11,646 nucleotides of DNA from CBDVAK01 sp965371945 (GTDB taxonomy: Bacteria; Pseudomonadota; Gammaproteobacteria; Competibacterales; JAHEDQ01), in contig CBDVAK010000094.1 of the NCBI GenBank assembly GCA_965371945.1, positions 1 through 11,646 of the forward strand, written 5' to 3'. Positions 1 to 8,268 of the stretch are shown in pieces. Under the pieces are notes generated by a model that was not told the DNA's origin, made no database searches, and saw only the letters and a program-made list of their open reading frames with translations. The stretch's first letter is position 1, and the number at the start of each line of letters is the position of its first letter. The translations under genes and the position numbers were made by a program.

Positions 1-1
1 C

Positions 2-1195
2 CTAGGCTCCGATGCCTCCGGACAGGTCGGACTTGATATCCTCGATATCCTCCAACCCCACCGACAAGCGCACCAGAGACTCGGAAATCCCCGCGCGCTC
101 ACGTTGCGCCGGACTGAGTCTGCCGTGCGTGGTGGATGCCGGGTGGGTGATGGTGGTCCGGGTATCGCCCAGATTGGCGGTGATCGACACCATCCGGGTG
201 CTGTCGATGAGCTGCCATGCAGCCTGACGCCCGCCATGCACCTCGAAAGACACGATCCCGCCAAAGCCATCCTGCTGACGAGCGGCCAACCGATGCTGCG
301 GGTGGTTGTCCAAACCCGGGTAGTACACTCGTGCGATCAGGGGGTTGGACTGTAACCACCGCGCCAGTTCCATGGCGGAATCACTGTGGGCCCGCATCCT
401 CAACTTGAGCGTCTCCAGACCCTTCAAGAATACCCACGCGTTGAACGGGCTCATGCTCGGACCAGCGGTACGCAAAAACGCAAATATATCCTTGCCCACC
501 CTGTGCCGGTCGCCCACGACCGCACCGCCGATGCAACGACCCTGCCCGTCCAGGTACTTGGTGGCGGAGTGCACCACCAGATCGGCACCCAGGCTCAGCG
601 GGCGCTGCAGGGCCGGTGTACAAAAACAGTTGTCCACCACCAGCATACAACCCGCGGCCCTGGAAATTTGCGAGATTTCGCCAATGTCGACGATTTCCAT
701 CAGCGGATTCGACGGCGTTTCCAGAAACAGCATACGGGTCTGCGGTCGCATCGCCCTGGACCAGGCATCAGGATCGGTCAACTCCACGAAGGTAACTTCG
801 ATCCCGAAACGCGGCAGGTAGTTGGTGAACAACGATACCGTGCTGCCGAACAGACTCGCCGAGGCCACGATATGATCGCCCGACTTGAGTGTGGCCAGGC
901 AGGTAGCCAGTATGGCCGACATACCGGAAGCGGTGGCAACGCAGGATTCACCTTCCTCCAGGGCCGCCAGCCGTTGCTCGAAGGTCCGCACCGTGGGGTT
1001 GGTAAAACGCGAGTAAATGTTGCCGCTTTGTTGTTCCGAGAACCGGGCCGCCGCTTCCGCCGCCGACTCGAACACATAGCTGGAAGTCGCAAATATCGGC
1101 TCCGAATGTTCGCCCTCAAAGCCACGCTGTTGTCCGCTGCGCACCGCCCGGGTCGCGAATCCCGACCGCGAAACCCCGATCTGGTCAACTGACAT
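2..1195 (-). CDS. metZ: O-succinylhomoserine sulfhydrylase (MetZ), PLP-dependent
   Basis: A 397-residue cytoplasmic enzyme of the Cys/Met metabolism PLP-dependent family (gamma family). By family knowledge MetZ joins O-succinylhomoserine with sulfide to make homocysteine, the direct sulfhydrylation route to methionine. The sequence shows YSRFTNPT (61-68), SGMSAI (90-95, phosphate-loop region), ETPSNP (159-164), VVDNCF with the cofactor-binding Asp (186-191), and HSATKYLDG, where Lys213 should form the Schiff base. The SITANLGDTRTTITHPASTTH block near the C-terminus (split around residues 337-358) is typical. The length matches the family. The ATG start overlaps the end of purF by 11 bases, so translation is probably coupled. 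Stop is TAG at the window edge. Relatives MetB and MetC share the fold; the choice of MetZ rests on overall similarity to Pseudomonas MetZ and the purF-metZ neighbourhood known there. Substrate specificity is therefore inferred. Confidence 0.93.
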   Translation of the reverse strand: MSVDQIGVSRSGFATRAVRSGQQRGFEGEHSEPIFATSSYVFESAAEAAARFSEQQSGNIYSRFTNPTVRTFEQRLAALEEGESCVATASGMSAILATCLATLKSGDHIVASASLFGSTVSLFTNYLPRFGIEVTFVELTDPDAWSRAMRPQTRMLFLETPSNPLMEIVDIGEISQISRAAGCMLVVDNCFCTPALQRPLSLGADLVVHSATKYLDGQGRCIGGAVVGDRHRVGKDIFAFLRTAGPSMSPFNAWVFLKGLETLKLRMRAHSDSAMELARWLQSNPLIARVYYPGLDNHPQHRLAARQQDGFGGIVSFEVHGGRQAAWQLIDSTRMVSITANLGDTRTTITHPASTTHGRLSPAQRERAGISESLVRLSVGLEDIEDIKSDLSGGIGA

Positions 1196-2696
1196 TGTGT
1201 AGCCCCACGATATCTACGTCATCGCTTTCGCGCTGGTTCTTGGCCGCATCCGAGCGTACCTGGCGCAATGCACGCAGATAGTGGCCATCGATATCACCGG
1301 TGATGTAGTCGCCGTCGAAGCAGCTACTCTCGAACTCCGTCAGGGACGGATTGCCCTGGCGGATGGCGTCTTCCAATGCATCGAGATCCTGGTAGATCAG
1401 CCAATCCGCCCCGATCGTCTCGCAGATCTGCTGCTCATTGCGTCCGTGGGCAACGAACTCCTCTGCCGCAGGCATGTCGATACCGTAGACGTTCGGGTAG
1501 CGGACCGCCGGTGCCGCGGAGGCGAAATAGACCTTGCGCGCGCCGGCATCCCGTGCCATCTGCACGATCTGTTCGGAGGTTGTGCCACGGATGATGGAAT
1601 CGTCCACCAGCAGTACGTTCTTGCCACGAAACTCCAGATCGATCGCGTTGAGTTTCTGGTGTACGGACTTTCTGCGCATCTGTTGACCGGGCATGATAAA
1701 GGTTCTGGCGATGTAACGGTTCTTGATGAACCCTTCCCGGTACTTCACGCCCAGCGCGTAGGCAACCTGCATCGCTGATGTTCTGCTGGTATCGGGGATC
1801 GGGATCACCACATCGACATCGTGGTCAGGCCATACCTTCAGTATCTTCTCCGCCAACCGATCACCCATCCGCAACCGCGCCTTGTGCACCGAGACATTGT
1901 CCATGATCGAGTCCGGGCGTGCGAAATAAACGAACTCGAAGGTACAGGGGGCACTGCGGGGCTGCTGCGCGCACAAACGGGTGTGGACCCCCCCATCGAT
2001 GTCGAAGTAGATGGCTTCGCCCGGGGCAACATCCCTGACCAGCTCGAAGCCCAGTGCATCCAGGGCCACACTTTCCGAAGCCAGCATGTACTCGGGGCCA
2101 TCCGGCGTGTCCCTGCGACCATAGACCAAGGGTCGAATTCCATAGGGATCCCGAAATGCGACGATACCGTAGTCGATGATCATGGCGACTGCTGCATACC
2201 CGCCCTGGGCCCTGCGGTGCACACCCTCGACCGCGGCGAAGACATCCTCGGCGCCCAGCTGGAATTTACCCTGCTGATGCAGTTCGTGGGCGAACACGTT
2301 GAGCAGAATCTCGGAATCGGAATCGGTATTGATATGGCGCAGGTCGGACTGAAAGACCTCCGTCTTGAGCGTGGCGGCATTGGTGAGGTTGCCGTTGTGC
2401 GCCAATGCGATCCCGTAGGGCGAATTGACGTAGAGCGGTTGCGCCTCCGCGGTGCTGGATGATCCGGCGGTAGGGTAACGGACATGGCCAATGCCCATAT
2501 TGCCGGTCAGTCTGCGCATATGCCGGGTACGAAAAACGTCCCTGACCAGTCCGTTGTCCTTGCGCAGGTAGAACCGGCCGTCATCACAGGTGACGATCCC
2601 CGCGGCATCCTGACCGCGGTGCTGCAGGACGGTCAGACCATCATAAAGCGCCTGGTTGACCGGACCACGTGCCACCAGACCTATGATTCCGCACAT
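1185..2696 (-). CDS. purF: Amidophosphoribosyltransferase (PurF)
   Basis: A 503-residue enzyme that catalyses the first committed step of purine synthesis: PRPP plus glutamine gives 5-phosphoribosylamine. It begins MCGIIGLV, so Cys2 becomes the N-terminal nucleophile once Met is removed. There is no propeptide of the kind cleaved from the Bacillus type. The glutaminase domain (about 2-235) carries QHRGQDAAG (25-33), GHVRYPT (70-76), AHNGNL (99-104) and FRDPYGIRPL (181-190). The phosphoribosyltransferase domain (about 260-470) carries IPIPDTSR (298-305) and the PRPP loop VLLVDDSIIRGTTS (361-374, Asp366-Asp367). FESSCFDGDYITGDI (455-469) is characteristic of the gammaproteobacterial form. Length is close to the 505 residues of the E. 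coli enzyme. The ATG lies 21 bases after the cvpA stop; the only Shine-Dalgarno-like stretch is a weak CGGGAA. Nothing is missing. Confidence 0.98.
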   Translation of the reverse strand: MCGIIGLVARGPVNQALYDGLTVLQHRGQDAAGIVTCDDGRFYLRKDNGLVRDVFRTRHMRRLTGNMGIGHVRYPTAGSSSTAEAQPLYVNSPYGIALAHNGNLTNAATLKTEVFQSDLRHINTDSDSEILLNVFAHELHQQGKFQLGAEDVFAAVEGVHRRAQGGYAAVAMIIDYGIVAFRDPYGIRPLVYGRRDTPDGPEYMLASESVALDALGFELVRDVAPGEAIYFDIDGGVHTRLCAQQPRSAPCTFEFVYFARPDSIMDNVSVHKARLRMGDRLAEKILKVWPDHDVDVVIPIPDTSRTSAMQVAYALGVKYREGFIKNRYIARTFIMPGQQMRRKSVHQKLNAIDLEFRGKNVLLVDDSIIRGTTSEQIVQMARDAGARKVYFASAAPAVRYPNVYGIDMPAAEEFVAHGRNEQQICETIGADWLIYQDLDALEDAIRQGNPSLTEFESSCFDGDYITGDIDGHYLRALRQVRSDAAKNQRESDDVDIVGLHNVS

Positions 2697-2717
2697 CAGT
2701 TGATTCCCGATTGGTGT

Positions 2718-3221
2718 TCAGGCATATGAGAAATAACTGTCATAGGGTGCAGGGATCAGATCTTTGATGATCACCGCAAGCTCCACGAAGCGGGGCAACA
2801 GGACGGACTGCTGCCACCACAGATCCTGAGGCACCGGTGTCAGCCCGGCCAGCAACACAATGACGGTAACGATCGCGATCCCGCGAACCAGCCCGAACAC
2901 CACGCCCACGACCCGGTCGGTACCAGTCAACCCGGTCTTGTCGGACAACCGCCCAACCAGGTAGCTGAGCAGGCCACCCAACAGCAGGGTCACCAGAAAC
3001 AGTGCACCGAACGCCACCGTGAGGCGAATCGAGGGCGCCGAGATAAAGCTGGCAAGAGCATCCGCGCCAGCGTCGGCGAAGGCCACCGCGACCACCAGAG
3101 CGGCAGCCCAGGAGGCCAGCGACAATGCCTCGCGGATAAAACCGCGCCACGCGCTCACGATCATTGAAAACGCCAGAATCGCAAGGATTCCATAGTCTAC
3201 CCAGACCAGCTGCTCGATCAT
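2718..3221 (-). CDS. cvpA: CvpA family inner-membrane protein
   Basis: A small integral membrane protein of 167 residues with about four hydrophobic segments (roughly 7-25, 34-52, 66-90 and 104-127) and a polar C-terminal tail. It starts MIEQLVWVDYGIL and has the family signature region SAWRGFIREALSLASW (23-38) and GxxDRVVGVVFGLVRG (100-114). CvpA was named for a role in colicin V production in E. coli and is linked to envelope stress and bile tolerance in enteric bacteria; its biochemical function is unsettled. I chose the ATG at 3221 because homologues begin here and an AGGG motif lies seven bases upstream; the 17 further in-frame codons upstream look non-coding. The cvpA-purF pairing is conserved across proteobacteria. 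An inverted repeat lies just upstream of the start. Confidence 0.94.
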   Translation of the reverse strand: MIEQLVWVDYGILAILAFSMIVSAWRGFIREALSLASWAAALVVAVAFADAGADALASFISAPSIRLTVAFGALFLVTLLLGGLLSYLVGRLSDKTGLTGTDRVVGVVFGLVRGIAIVTVIVLLAGLTPVPQDLWWQQSVLLPRFVELAVIIKDLIPAPYDSYFSYA

Positions 3222-3242
3222 GGCCGGCCCTGCGCAGGCATT

Positions 3243-3269
3243 CGACACCGAATAACCCGACCGGTGTCG
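3243..3269. repeat. Short inverted repeat upstream of cvpA
   Basis: In the 79-base gap between the SPOR gene and cvpA there are two perfectly complementary 8-base arms, CGACACCG (3243-3250) and CGGTGTCG (3262-3269), around an 11-base loop. In the minus-strand transcript this could fold into a small hairpin ending about 21 bases before the cvpA start. No T-run follows it in that direction, so it does not look like a factor-independent terminator. It could be an operator, an mRNA processing site, or chance; the role is unknown. Confidence 0.3.
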
Positions 3270-3300
3270 CAAACACAGACAATACCGCCACCGGCAAGCA

Positions 3301-3903
3301 TCACGGATACTGCCTCAATTGACCTTCCAGTTTGGTTTTTTCACTCAGCTGGTCCTTCAATCGTTCTGCCGTACTGCGCTGCAGCTCGGGACCGACCCGG
3401 ACCCGGTACAGTTTTCGACCATTGATATCCGCCGGTTCCACAAATGTCACAAACCCTTCTTCGCGCAGGCGGTCGCGCAAAGCAAGAGCATTGTTCTGGT
3501 CCGAAAAACTGCCGACCTGGACCACCCATGAACGCAGCTCGGACGGAACCGTGACCGGAGCCGGGGCCGCTATCTCGGCCCGTAGCGGTGGCGACAGCGG
3601 CGGATTGGCATCGGGGTCGATTCCGGGATCTGCCCCGGTACTATCGTCGGTGGCGCCAGTATCCGCTGGCGCCACCGGTGACAGTGGCTGGGATAGCGTC
3701 GTGGGCAGCGCCAATATCTCTGTGGCGGGAACTGGCTGTTGGGCCTTGAAAGTGTGGACAGGCGGCGCCGGGATCTCCATTTCGACAACGTCCCGCCCCC
3801 GCTCCGCGCTGGGACGCAATAGTTCCGGCAGAAATATGACGGCCACGGCGACGATCACCGAGGCTCCGATGAGACGATGTTTGAGACGATTGTTCAGTTT
3901 CAT
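3301..3903 (-). CDS. dedD: DedD-like SPOR domain protein, single-pass membrane
   Basis: A 200-residue protein with a short basic N-terminus (MKLNNRLKHR), one transmembrane helix (about 11-29), a Pro/Ala/Asp-rich low-complexity linker (about 30-122), and a C-terminal SPOR domain (about 125-197). The SPOR domain starts SWVVQVGSFSDQNNA, continues LRDRLREEGF and has LYRVRVGPE (165-173) in its second half. SPOR domains bind denuded glycan strands of septal peptidoglycan, so the protein probably sits in the inner membrane with its C-terminus in the periplasm and acts at the division site. Size, topology and position between folC and cvpA match DedD of E. coli and its Pseudomonas counterpart. The start codon overlaps the folC stop as ATGA, a translational-coupling arrangement. 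The symbol rests on synteny and architecture; the linker is too variable to be diagnostic. Confidence 0.88.
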   Translation of the reverse strand: MKLNNRLKHRLIGASVIVAVAVIFLPELLRPSAERGRDVVEMEIPAPPVHTFKAQQPVPATEILALPTTLSQPLSPVAPADTGATDDSTGADPGIDPDANPPLSPPLRAEIAAPAPVTVPSELRSWVVQVGSFSDQNNALALRDRLREEGFVTFVEPADINGRKLYRVRVGPELQRSTAERLKDQLSEKTKLEGQLRQYP

Positions 3904-5219
3904 CTATTCCAGACCGGTGTCGCGACCGGTTGCCCGTCGGTTTCAATATGGAGGACCCGCAGCCCGGCCGCCACGGTCAGGAAAGACCCGAATACGACGA
4001 TTCTGTCGCCACGACGTGCATCAGCCGCGGCCGCCGATATCGCGGTACCGATATCCTCATAAGGCCCACGAATCTCCGTGGCGCGCACCTCCGCCAGCGC
4101 CTTGGCGACCAGGCTGCCACTCGAACCCCGTGGGGGCGACAGTGAAGCCGGATACCAGACGTCCACGACCGCTTTCATAAGCCGGTACACCTCGACACTG
4201 TCCTTGCCCCGCAGCATGCCGGTCACGGCAAGCGTTCTGCCCGCACATGAACGCTCGCCCAGAGCACTGGCGAGAACCGTGGCACCGGCCGGATTATGCG
4301 CCACGTCCAGTATCCATTCCACCGCGCCGGGAACGATCTGGAAACGGCCTGCCAAAACAACCGCCGACAAGCCCTTTTCGATGGCCGCACGGTCAACATT
4401 CAACCCCAGTTCGGGTAGTTGCACGACCGCCACGGCGGCGCAGGCATTGTCTACCTGAAATCCACCTGCCAGACGCGGCCTCGGCAGCCGAATCAGCTCC
4501 GTCCGGCCGCCGACAAAGTCCCATTCGGAACCATGTGTCAGCGCGTCGAACTGGTAGCCCCGCCGGCAGGCAACAACCTGCAGTTCGGCGCCCATGCGCA
4601 GTACGCTTGCCGGCGGTCGCGGTTCCGCGTAAACCACCGGTATGCCACTTCGAAACACGCCAGCCTTTTCGGCACCGATGGTTTCCCGATCCGGTCCCAG
4701 CCATTCGCTGTGATCGATTGCCACCGGCATCAGCAAGACGGCGTCAGCATCGATCAGGTTGACGGCATCCAGTCTGCCCCCCAGGCCCACCTCGAGGATT
4801 GCCAAATCCAGGCGCTGGCGCTGTAACAGGTCGAGCGCGGCCAGCGTTCCGTATTCGAAAAAAGTCAGCGTTACCCCCTGACGGGCGGTTTCCACACGCG
4901 CAAAGGCGGTACACAAATCGGCATCGCGCACCGGTCGGGTGTCGATCCTGATTCGTTCGTTGTAATGCAACAGATGTGGCGAGGTGTAGCTGCCGACCCG
5001 GTACCCGGCCGCGCACAGTATCCGCTCCAGCAGCGCTACCGCCGAGCCCTTGCCGTTGGTGCCGGCAACTGTGATGACCCGCGAGGCCGGCTTGCGCAAA
5101 CCCATGCGGGCCGCCACCGGCCAGAGCCGATCCAGACCCAGTTCCATTTCCGCCGGATGCAATTGCTGCTGCCACTGCAGCCAGTCGGCCAGGGTCCGGT
5201 GTTCACGAGCCAGCTGCAT
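3900..5219 (-). CDS. folC: Bifunctional dihydrofolate synthase/folylpolyglutamate synthase (FolC)
   Basis: A 439-residue cytosolic Mur-ligase-family enzyme. By family knowledge it adds glutamate to dihydropteroate to make dihydrofolate, then extends the polyglutamate tail of reduced folates, using ATP. Visible motifs, numbered from MQLAREHR: ATP-binding P-loop GTNGKGS (53-59), YTSPHL (78-83), TFFEYGTLAAL (119-129), ILEVGLGGRLDAVN (141-154), DHSEWLGPDRETIG (169-182), and EKAG with Lys185 as the likely carbamylated lysine. The C-terminal domain has LAGRFQIV, DVAHNPAGA and the late GSFLTVA. I chose the ATG at 5219 because similarity to other FolC proteins starts here; the frame stays open 33 codons further, into the accD end, but that stretch looks unrelated. 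No good Shine-Dalgarno precedes it, so it may depend on coupling to accD, which ends 28 bases upstream. Confidence 0.95.
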   Translation of the reverse strand: MQLAREHRTLADWLQWQQQLHPAEMELGLDRLWPVAARMGLRKPASRVITVAGTNGKGSAVALLERILCAAGYRVGSYTSPHLLHYNERIRIDTRPVRDADLCTAFARVETARQGVTLTFFEYGTLAALDLLQRQRLDLAILEVGLGGRLDAVNLIDADAVLLMPVAIDHSEWLGPDRETIGAEKAGVFRSGIPVVYAEPRPPASVLRMGAELQVVACRRGYQFDALTHGSEWDFVGGRTELIRLPRPRLAGGFQVDNACAAVAVVQLPELGLNVDRAAIEKGLSAVVLAGRFQIVPGAVEWILDVAHNPAGATVLASALGERSCAGRTLAVTGMLRGKDSVEVYRLMKAVVDVWYPASLSPPRGSSGSLVAKALAEVRATEIRGPYEDIGTAISAAAADARRGDRIVVFGSFLTVAAGLRVLHIETDGQPVATPVWNR

Positions 5220-5247
5220 GGGAATTCGAGGTGATCGCCGCGAGGCT

Positions 5248-6198
5248 TCAGGTGATCGGCCCGGCTTCGGAATCCACCTCTGGCGGTGGATCCTCGGGCG
5301 ATGGCAGCACCGCGACATCGGTTTCCCTGTCAGCCGGCGGCACTTGCCGATCCGTGAGCATGGCCAGCGTCGTGGCCACGGTGTTTCTCAGCACGCGCCG
5401 GTCGACGATCATGTCGATAGCACCATGATCTAGCAGGAACTCGCTACGCTGGAAGCCCTCTGGCAGAGTCTCACGGACCGTTTGTTCGATCACTCTGGCG
5501 CCGGCGAACCCAATGAGCGCACCAGGTTCCGCTACGTTGACATCACCGAGCATGGCCAGACTGGCGGACACACCACCGGTGGTCGGGTCGGTCATGACCG
5601 AGATATAGGGCAACCCTCTTTCCGACAACCGCGCCAGCGCAACGCTGGTCTTGGCCATCTGCATCAGCGAAACGAGCGCTTCCTGCATGCGGGCGCCGCC
5701 ACTGGCAGCGAAACAGACCAAACCGATGTCCTGCTGGAGGCAGCGACGCACTGCCCGCACGAAACGTTCACCTACGACCGATCCCATCGAACCTGCCATA
5801 AAAGAAAACTCGAAGGCCGCGGCAACCACGGGAACTCCCAGAACAGCCCCCTCGATAGCGATCAAAGCGTCCTTTTCACCGCTGCTGCGTTGCGCCTGCT
5901 GGAGGCGATCAGCGTATTTTTTGCCGTCACGAAATTTCAGGAAATCAATTGGTTCGATATCCGCACCGATTTCAGTTTGCGGTTCGGGATCCAGGAAGCG
6001 TCGCAGCCGTTCACGGGCACCGATCCGCATGTGGTGCCCGCACTTCGGACAAACCATCTGGTTGCGTTCCAGCTCCGCCTTGTACAGTACTGCGCTGCAG
6101 CCTTCGCACTTGCTCCAGACACCCTCCGGAACCGTTCGTCGCCGGTTGCTGACCTCGGTACGGATTCGCGCCGGAACCAGTTTCTCGAACCAGCTCAT
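5248..6198 (-). CDS. accD: Acetyl-CoA carboxylase carboxyltransferase subunit beta (AccD)
   Basis: A 316-residue subunit that with AccA forms the carboxyltransferase of acetyl-CoA carboxylase, moving the carboxyl group from biotin to acetyl-CoA to give malonyl-CoA for fatty-acid synthesis. The N-terminal C4 zinc ribbon is intact: CEGC at 31-34 and CPKC at 50-53. The crotonase-like carboxyltransferase core shows ASGGARMQEA, SLMQMAKTS, LPYISVMTDPTTGGVSAS and ALIGFAGARVIEQTVRETLP, all family hallmarks. The end of the protein is a Pro- and acidic-rich tail of about 30 residues, slightly longer than the 304-residue E. coli protein. The ATG is 16 bases after the trpA stop, with AGGT about eight bases upstream. 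Its partner accA is not in the window, which is usual because accA and accD are normally unlinked in gammaproteobacteria. Confidence 0.98.
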   Translation of the reverse strand: MSWFEKLVPARIRTEVSNRRRTVPEGVWSKCEGCSAVLYKAELERNQMVCPKCGHHMRIGARERLRRFLDPEPQTEIGADIEPIDFLKFRDGKKYADRLQQAQRSSGEKDALIAIEGAVLGVPVVAAAFEFSFMAGSMGSVVGERFVRAVRRCLQQDIGLVCFAASGGARMQEALVSLMQMAKTSVALARLSERGLPYISVMTDPTTGGVSASLAMLGDVNVAEPGALIGFAGARVIEQTVRETLPEGFQRSEFLLDHGAIDMIVDRRVLRNTVATTLAMLTDRQVPPADRETDVAVLPSPEDPPPEVDSEAGPIT

Positions 6199-6214
6199 TT
6201 CTCGGCACCTGTGT

Positions 6215-7030
6215 TCAAGCCGCTGCAGCCTGATCCATCGCCAGGCGCATGCCTGAAATCAGCGCAGCCGCAGCACGGATTCGCCCGCTGGGACCCTCGT
6301 TGCAACGGTGGATGGCATCGACCAGGGCGCTGCCGACGATCACCGCATCCGCCACCCGTGAGATGGCAGCGGCGGCCTCCGGGGTGGCGATTCCGAATCC
6401 CACACCCAGCGGCAACTGACAAAGCCCCTGCACAGCCGCAAGTCGTTCGCCAACCTGGCGGGGATCGAGCATACCGGAGCCGGTGATACCCTTGACCGCG
6501 ACATAGTAGAGAAAACCGCGGGCGATGTTACCGATTCGGCGCAACCGTTCCCTGCTGGTGGTCGGTGCGAACAAGAAAACCGGATCGATACCGGCTGGCC
6601 CCAGGGCGCCACACAGGCCGTTGGATTCCTCTGGAGGCAGGTCAACTGTCAACAGGCCGTCCACACCGGCAGCGGCGGCGTTGTCGGCGAATGCCTGGTA
6701 ACCCATCGCCTCGACCGGGTTGAGGTAACCCATCAGCAACACCGGGGTATCCGAATCCGTCTCGCGAAACCGTGCCACCGCAGCTATGGTTTGCACCAGC
6801 GACACGCCCTGCACCAGGGCACGTTCACCGGCTGCTTGTATCACCGGCCCGTCCGCCATGGGATCCGAAAATGGCACTCCCAGCTCGATCAGGTCGGCAC
6901 CGGCATCCACCAGGGCGTGCATCAGTGGCACTGTCTCGGCGAGGGCGGGGTCACCAGCCATCAAATAGGGTATCAATGCCTTGCGCTGTAGCTTCCGCAG
7001 TGCTCGAAAACGTTGTTCAATTCGACTCAT
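6215..7030 (-). CDS. trpA: Tryptophan synthase alpha chain (TrpA)
   Basis: A 271-residue TIM-barrel subunit that cleaves indole-3-glycerol phosphate to indole and glyceraldehyde 3-phosphate; indole is channelled to TrpB. The sequence shows PYLMAGDP (21-28) and IELGVPFSDPMADGPVIQ (48-65), which puts the two catalytic acids at Glu49 and Asp60, the same numbers as in the Salmonella enzyme. LLMGYLNPV (98-106), LTVDLPPEE (127-135), YYVAVKGITG (175-184), the phosphate-binding GVGFGI (209-214) and IVGSALV (231-237) follow in order. The ATG lies 17 bases after the trpB stop. TrpB and TrpA form the alpha2-beta2 complex, so close coupling makes sense. All active-site residues I can identify are present, and the length is standard. 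Confidence 0.98.
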   Translation of the reverse strand: MSRIEQRFRALRKLQRKALIPYLMAGDPALAETVPLMHALVDAGADLIELGVPFSDPMADGPVIQAAGERALVQGVSLVQTIAAVARFRETDSDTPVLLMGYLNPVEAMGYQAFADNAAAAGVDGLLTVDLPPEESNGLCGALGPAGIDPVFLFAPTTSRERLRRIGNIARGFLYYVAVKGITGSGMLDPRQVGERLAAVQGLCQLPLGVGFGIATPEAAAAISRVADAVIVGSALVDAIHRCNEGPSGRIRAAAALISGMRLAMDQAAAA

Positions 7031-7047
7031 GGCGGCGCTTCCCGGAT

Positions 7048-8268
7048 TCAGAGCTCGATCCCGTCGAGCGTTGCCACAGTATCGATGTCCTTGTCTCCAC
7101 GCCCCGACAGGTTGACCACGATAATGTCATCGCGACTCATGCGTGGCGCCAGTTGCGCGACATAGGCGAGTGCGTGACTGCTCTCCAACGCCGGAATGAT
7201 ACCTTCCGTCAAGGTCAGGTCGTGGAAAGCGGCCAGTGCCTGAGTATCATCCACTGCCACATAGGTGGCGCGCCCACTATCCTTGAGCCAGGCATGCTCG
7301 GGGCCTACACCTGGATAGTCTAGACCGGCGGAAATCGAATGGGTGCCCAGAATCTGGCCATTTTCGTCTTCCATCAAATAGGTTCGGTTGCCATGCAGCA
7401 CGCCCGGGCGACCGGCGCTCAACGGGGCGGCATGGCGCCCGCTTTGCAGGCCTTCGCCGCCAGCCTCGACGCCATACATGGCAACTCCGCTATCGCCGAT
7501 GAAAGGATAGAACAGGCCAATGGCATTGGAACCGCCACCGACACAAGCGACCAGCGCGTCTGGCAGTCTACCTTCGCGCTCGACAATCTGGGCCCTGGCT
7601 TCCCGCCCGATCACCGCCTGAAAATCCCGCACCATCGCCGGATAGGGGTGTGGACCGGCCACCGTGCCGATGATGTAGTAGGTATCGTCCACGTTGGTCA
7701 CCCAGTCCCGCAAAGCCTCGTTCAGCGCGTCTTTGAGGGTGCGGGTGCCTGAATCCACCGGCACCACCTCGGCACCCAGCAGCTTCATGCGGTACACATT
7801 GGGAGATTGTCGCCGGATATCCTCGGTTCCCATATAGACCACGCAATCCAAACCCAGTCGCGCAGCCACGGTCGCGGTGGCGACTCCATGCTGTCCGGCA
7901 CCGGTTTCGGCGATCAGCCTTTTCTTGCCCAGGCGTTTCGCCAGCAACGCCTGGCCCACTGCATTGTTGATCTTGTGCGCCCCGGTATGATTGAGATCCT
8001 CACGCTTGAGATAAATGCGTGCGCCACCGAGACGATCCGACCAGCGCCGGGCCAGATAGAGCGCCGACGGGCGCCCGATATAGTGAGCAAAGTCCTCATC
8101 AAGCTCCGCGATGAAAACCGGGTCCGCCAGGTAGCGATGGTAGGCTTCGGTCAACTCATCGAGAGCCCCGGAAAGCGTCTCGGCCACGAAGCGGCCACCA
8201 TAGGGCCCGAAATGACCATGCCGGTCCGGCAGATCATAGGCTTGCATTTGTTCAGCGGGACTCGCCAC
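7048..8268 (-). CDS. trpB: Tryptophan synthase beta chain (TrpB), GTG start
   Basis: A 406-residue PLP enzyme (fold type II) that condenses indole with serine to give tryptophan. Numbered from the chosen start: HGHFGPYGGRFVAETL (17-32), LKREDLNHTGAHKINN (87-102) with Schiff-base Lys99, ETGAGQHGVA (121-130) with catalytic Glu121, SPNVYRMKLLGAEVVPV, and the cofactor phosphate loop GGGSNAIG (244-251). EGIIPALESSHA and NLSGRGDKD close the domain. I prefer GTG at 8268 because GGAAGGAG lies six bases before it; this makes trpB overlap the trpF end by 17 bases. The alternative is ATG at 8247 (399 residues), which homology would also allow but which has no visible ribosome site. The frame is open further up to 8388, but that stretch is inside trpF and not TrpB-like. 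Confidence 0.96.
   Translation of the reverse strand: MASPAEQMQAYDLPDRHGHFGPYGGRFVAETLSGALDELTEAYHRYLADPVFIAELDEDFAHYIGRPSALYLARRWSDRLGGARIYLKREDLNHTGAHKINNAVGQALLAKRLGKKRLIAETGAGQHGVATATVAARLGLDCVVYMGTEDIRRQSPNVYRMKLLGAEVVPVDSGTRTLKDALNEALRDWVTNVDDTYYIIGTVAGPHPYPAMVRDFQAVIGREARAQIVEREGRLPDALVACVGGGSNAIGLFYPFIGDSGVAMYGVEAGGEGLQSGRHAAPLSAGRPGVLHGNRTYLMEDENGQILGTHSISAGLDYPGVGPEHAWLKDSGRATYVAVDDTQALAAFHDLTLTEGIIPALESSHALAYVAQLAPRMSRDDIIVVNLSGRGDKDIDTVATLDGIEL

Noticed and set aside
386..1192. 268-codon open frame on the plus strand
   Set aside because: Wholly antisense to metZ, which is intact with all its active-site motifs; no independent sign of coding.
3222..3272. Upstream extension of cvpA to 3272
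   Set aside because: The extra residues are polar and unlike CvpA; MIEQLVWVDYGIL is the normal beginning, and the extension runs through the inverted repeat.
3268..3274. CGCAAAC as a PurR operator upstream of cvpA-purF
   Set aside because: Only one half-site matches; the adjoining bases ACAGACA do not supply the symmetric half.
3332..4180. 282-codon open frame on the plus strand
   Set aside because: Antisense to the SPOR gene and the folC end; the translation is Pro/Arg/Ser-rich without any motif, a shadow of the real genes.
5220..5318. Upstream extension of folC to 5318
   Set aside because: The added 33 codons overlap the accD end, are Arg/Pro-rich and unlike any FolC N-terminus; similarity begins at the ATG at 5219.
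5482..6486. 334-codon open frame on the plus strand
   Set aside because: It lies antisense to accD and trpA, both fully conserved genes, and its translation has no recognisable domain. Long antisense frames are expected in GC-rich coding DNA.
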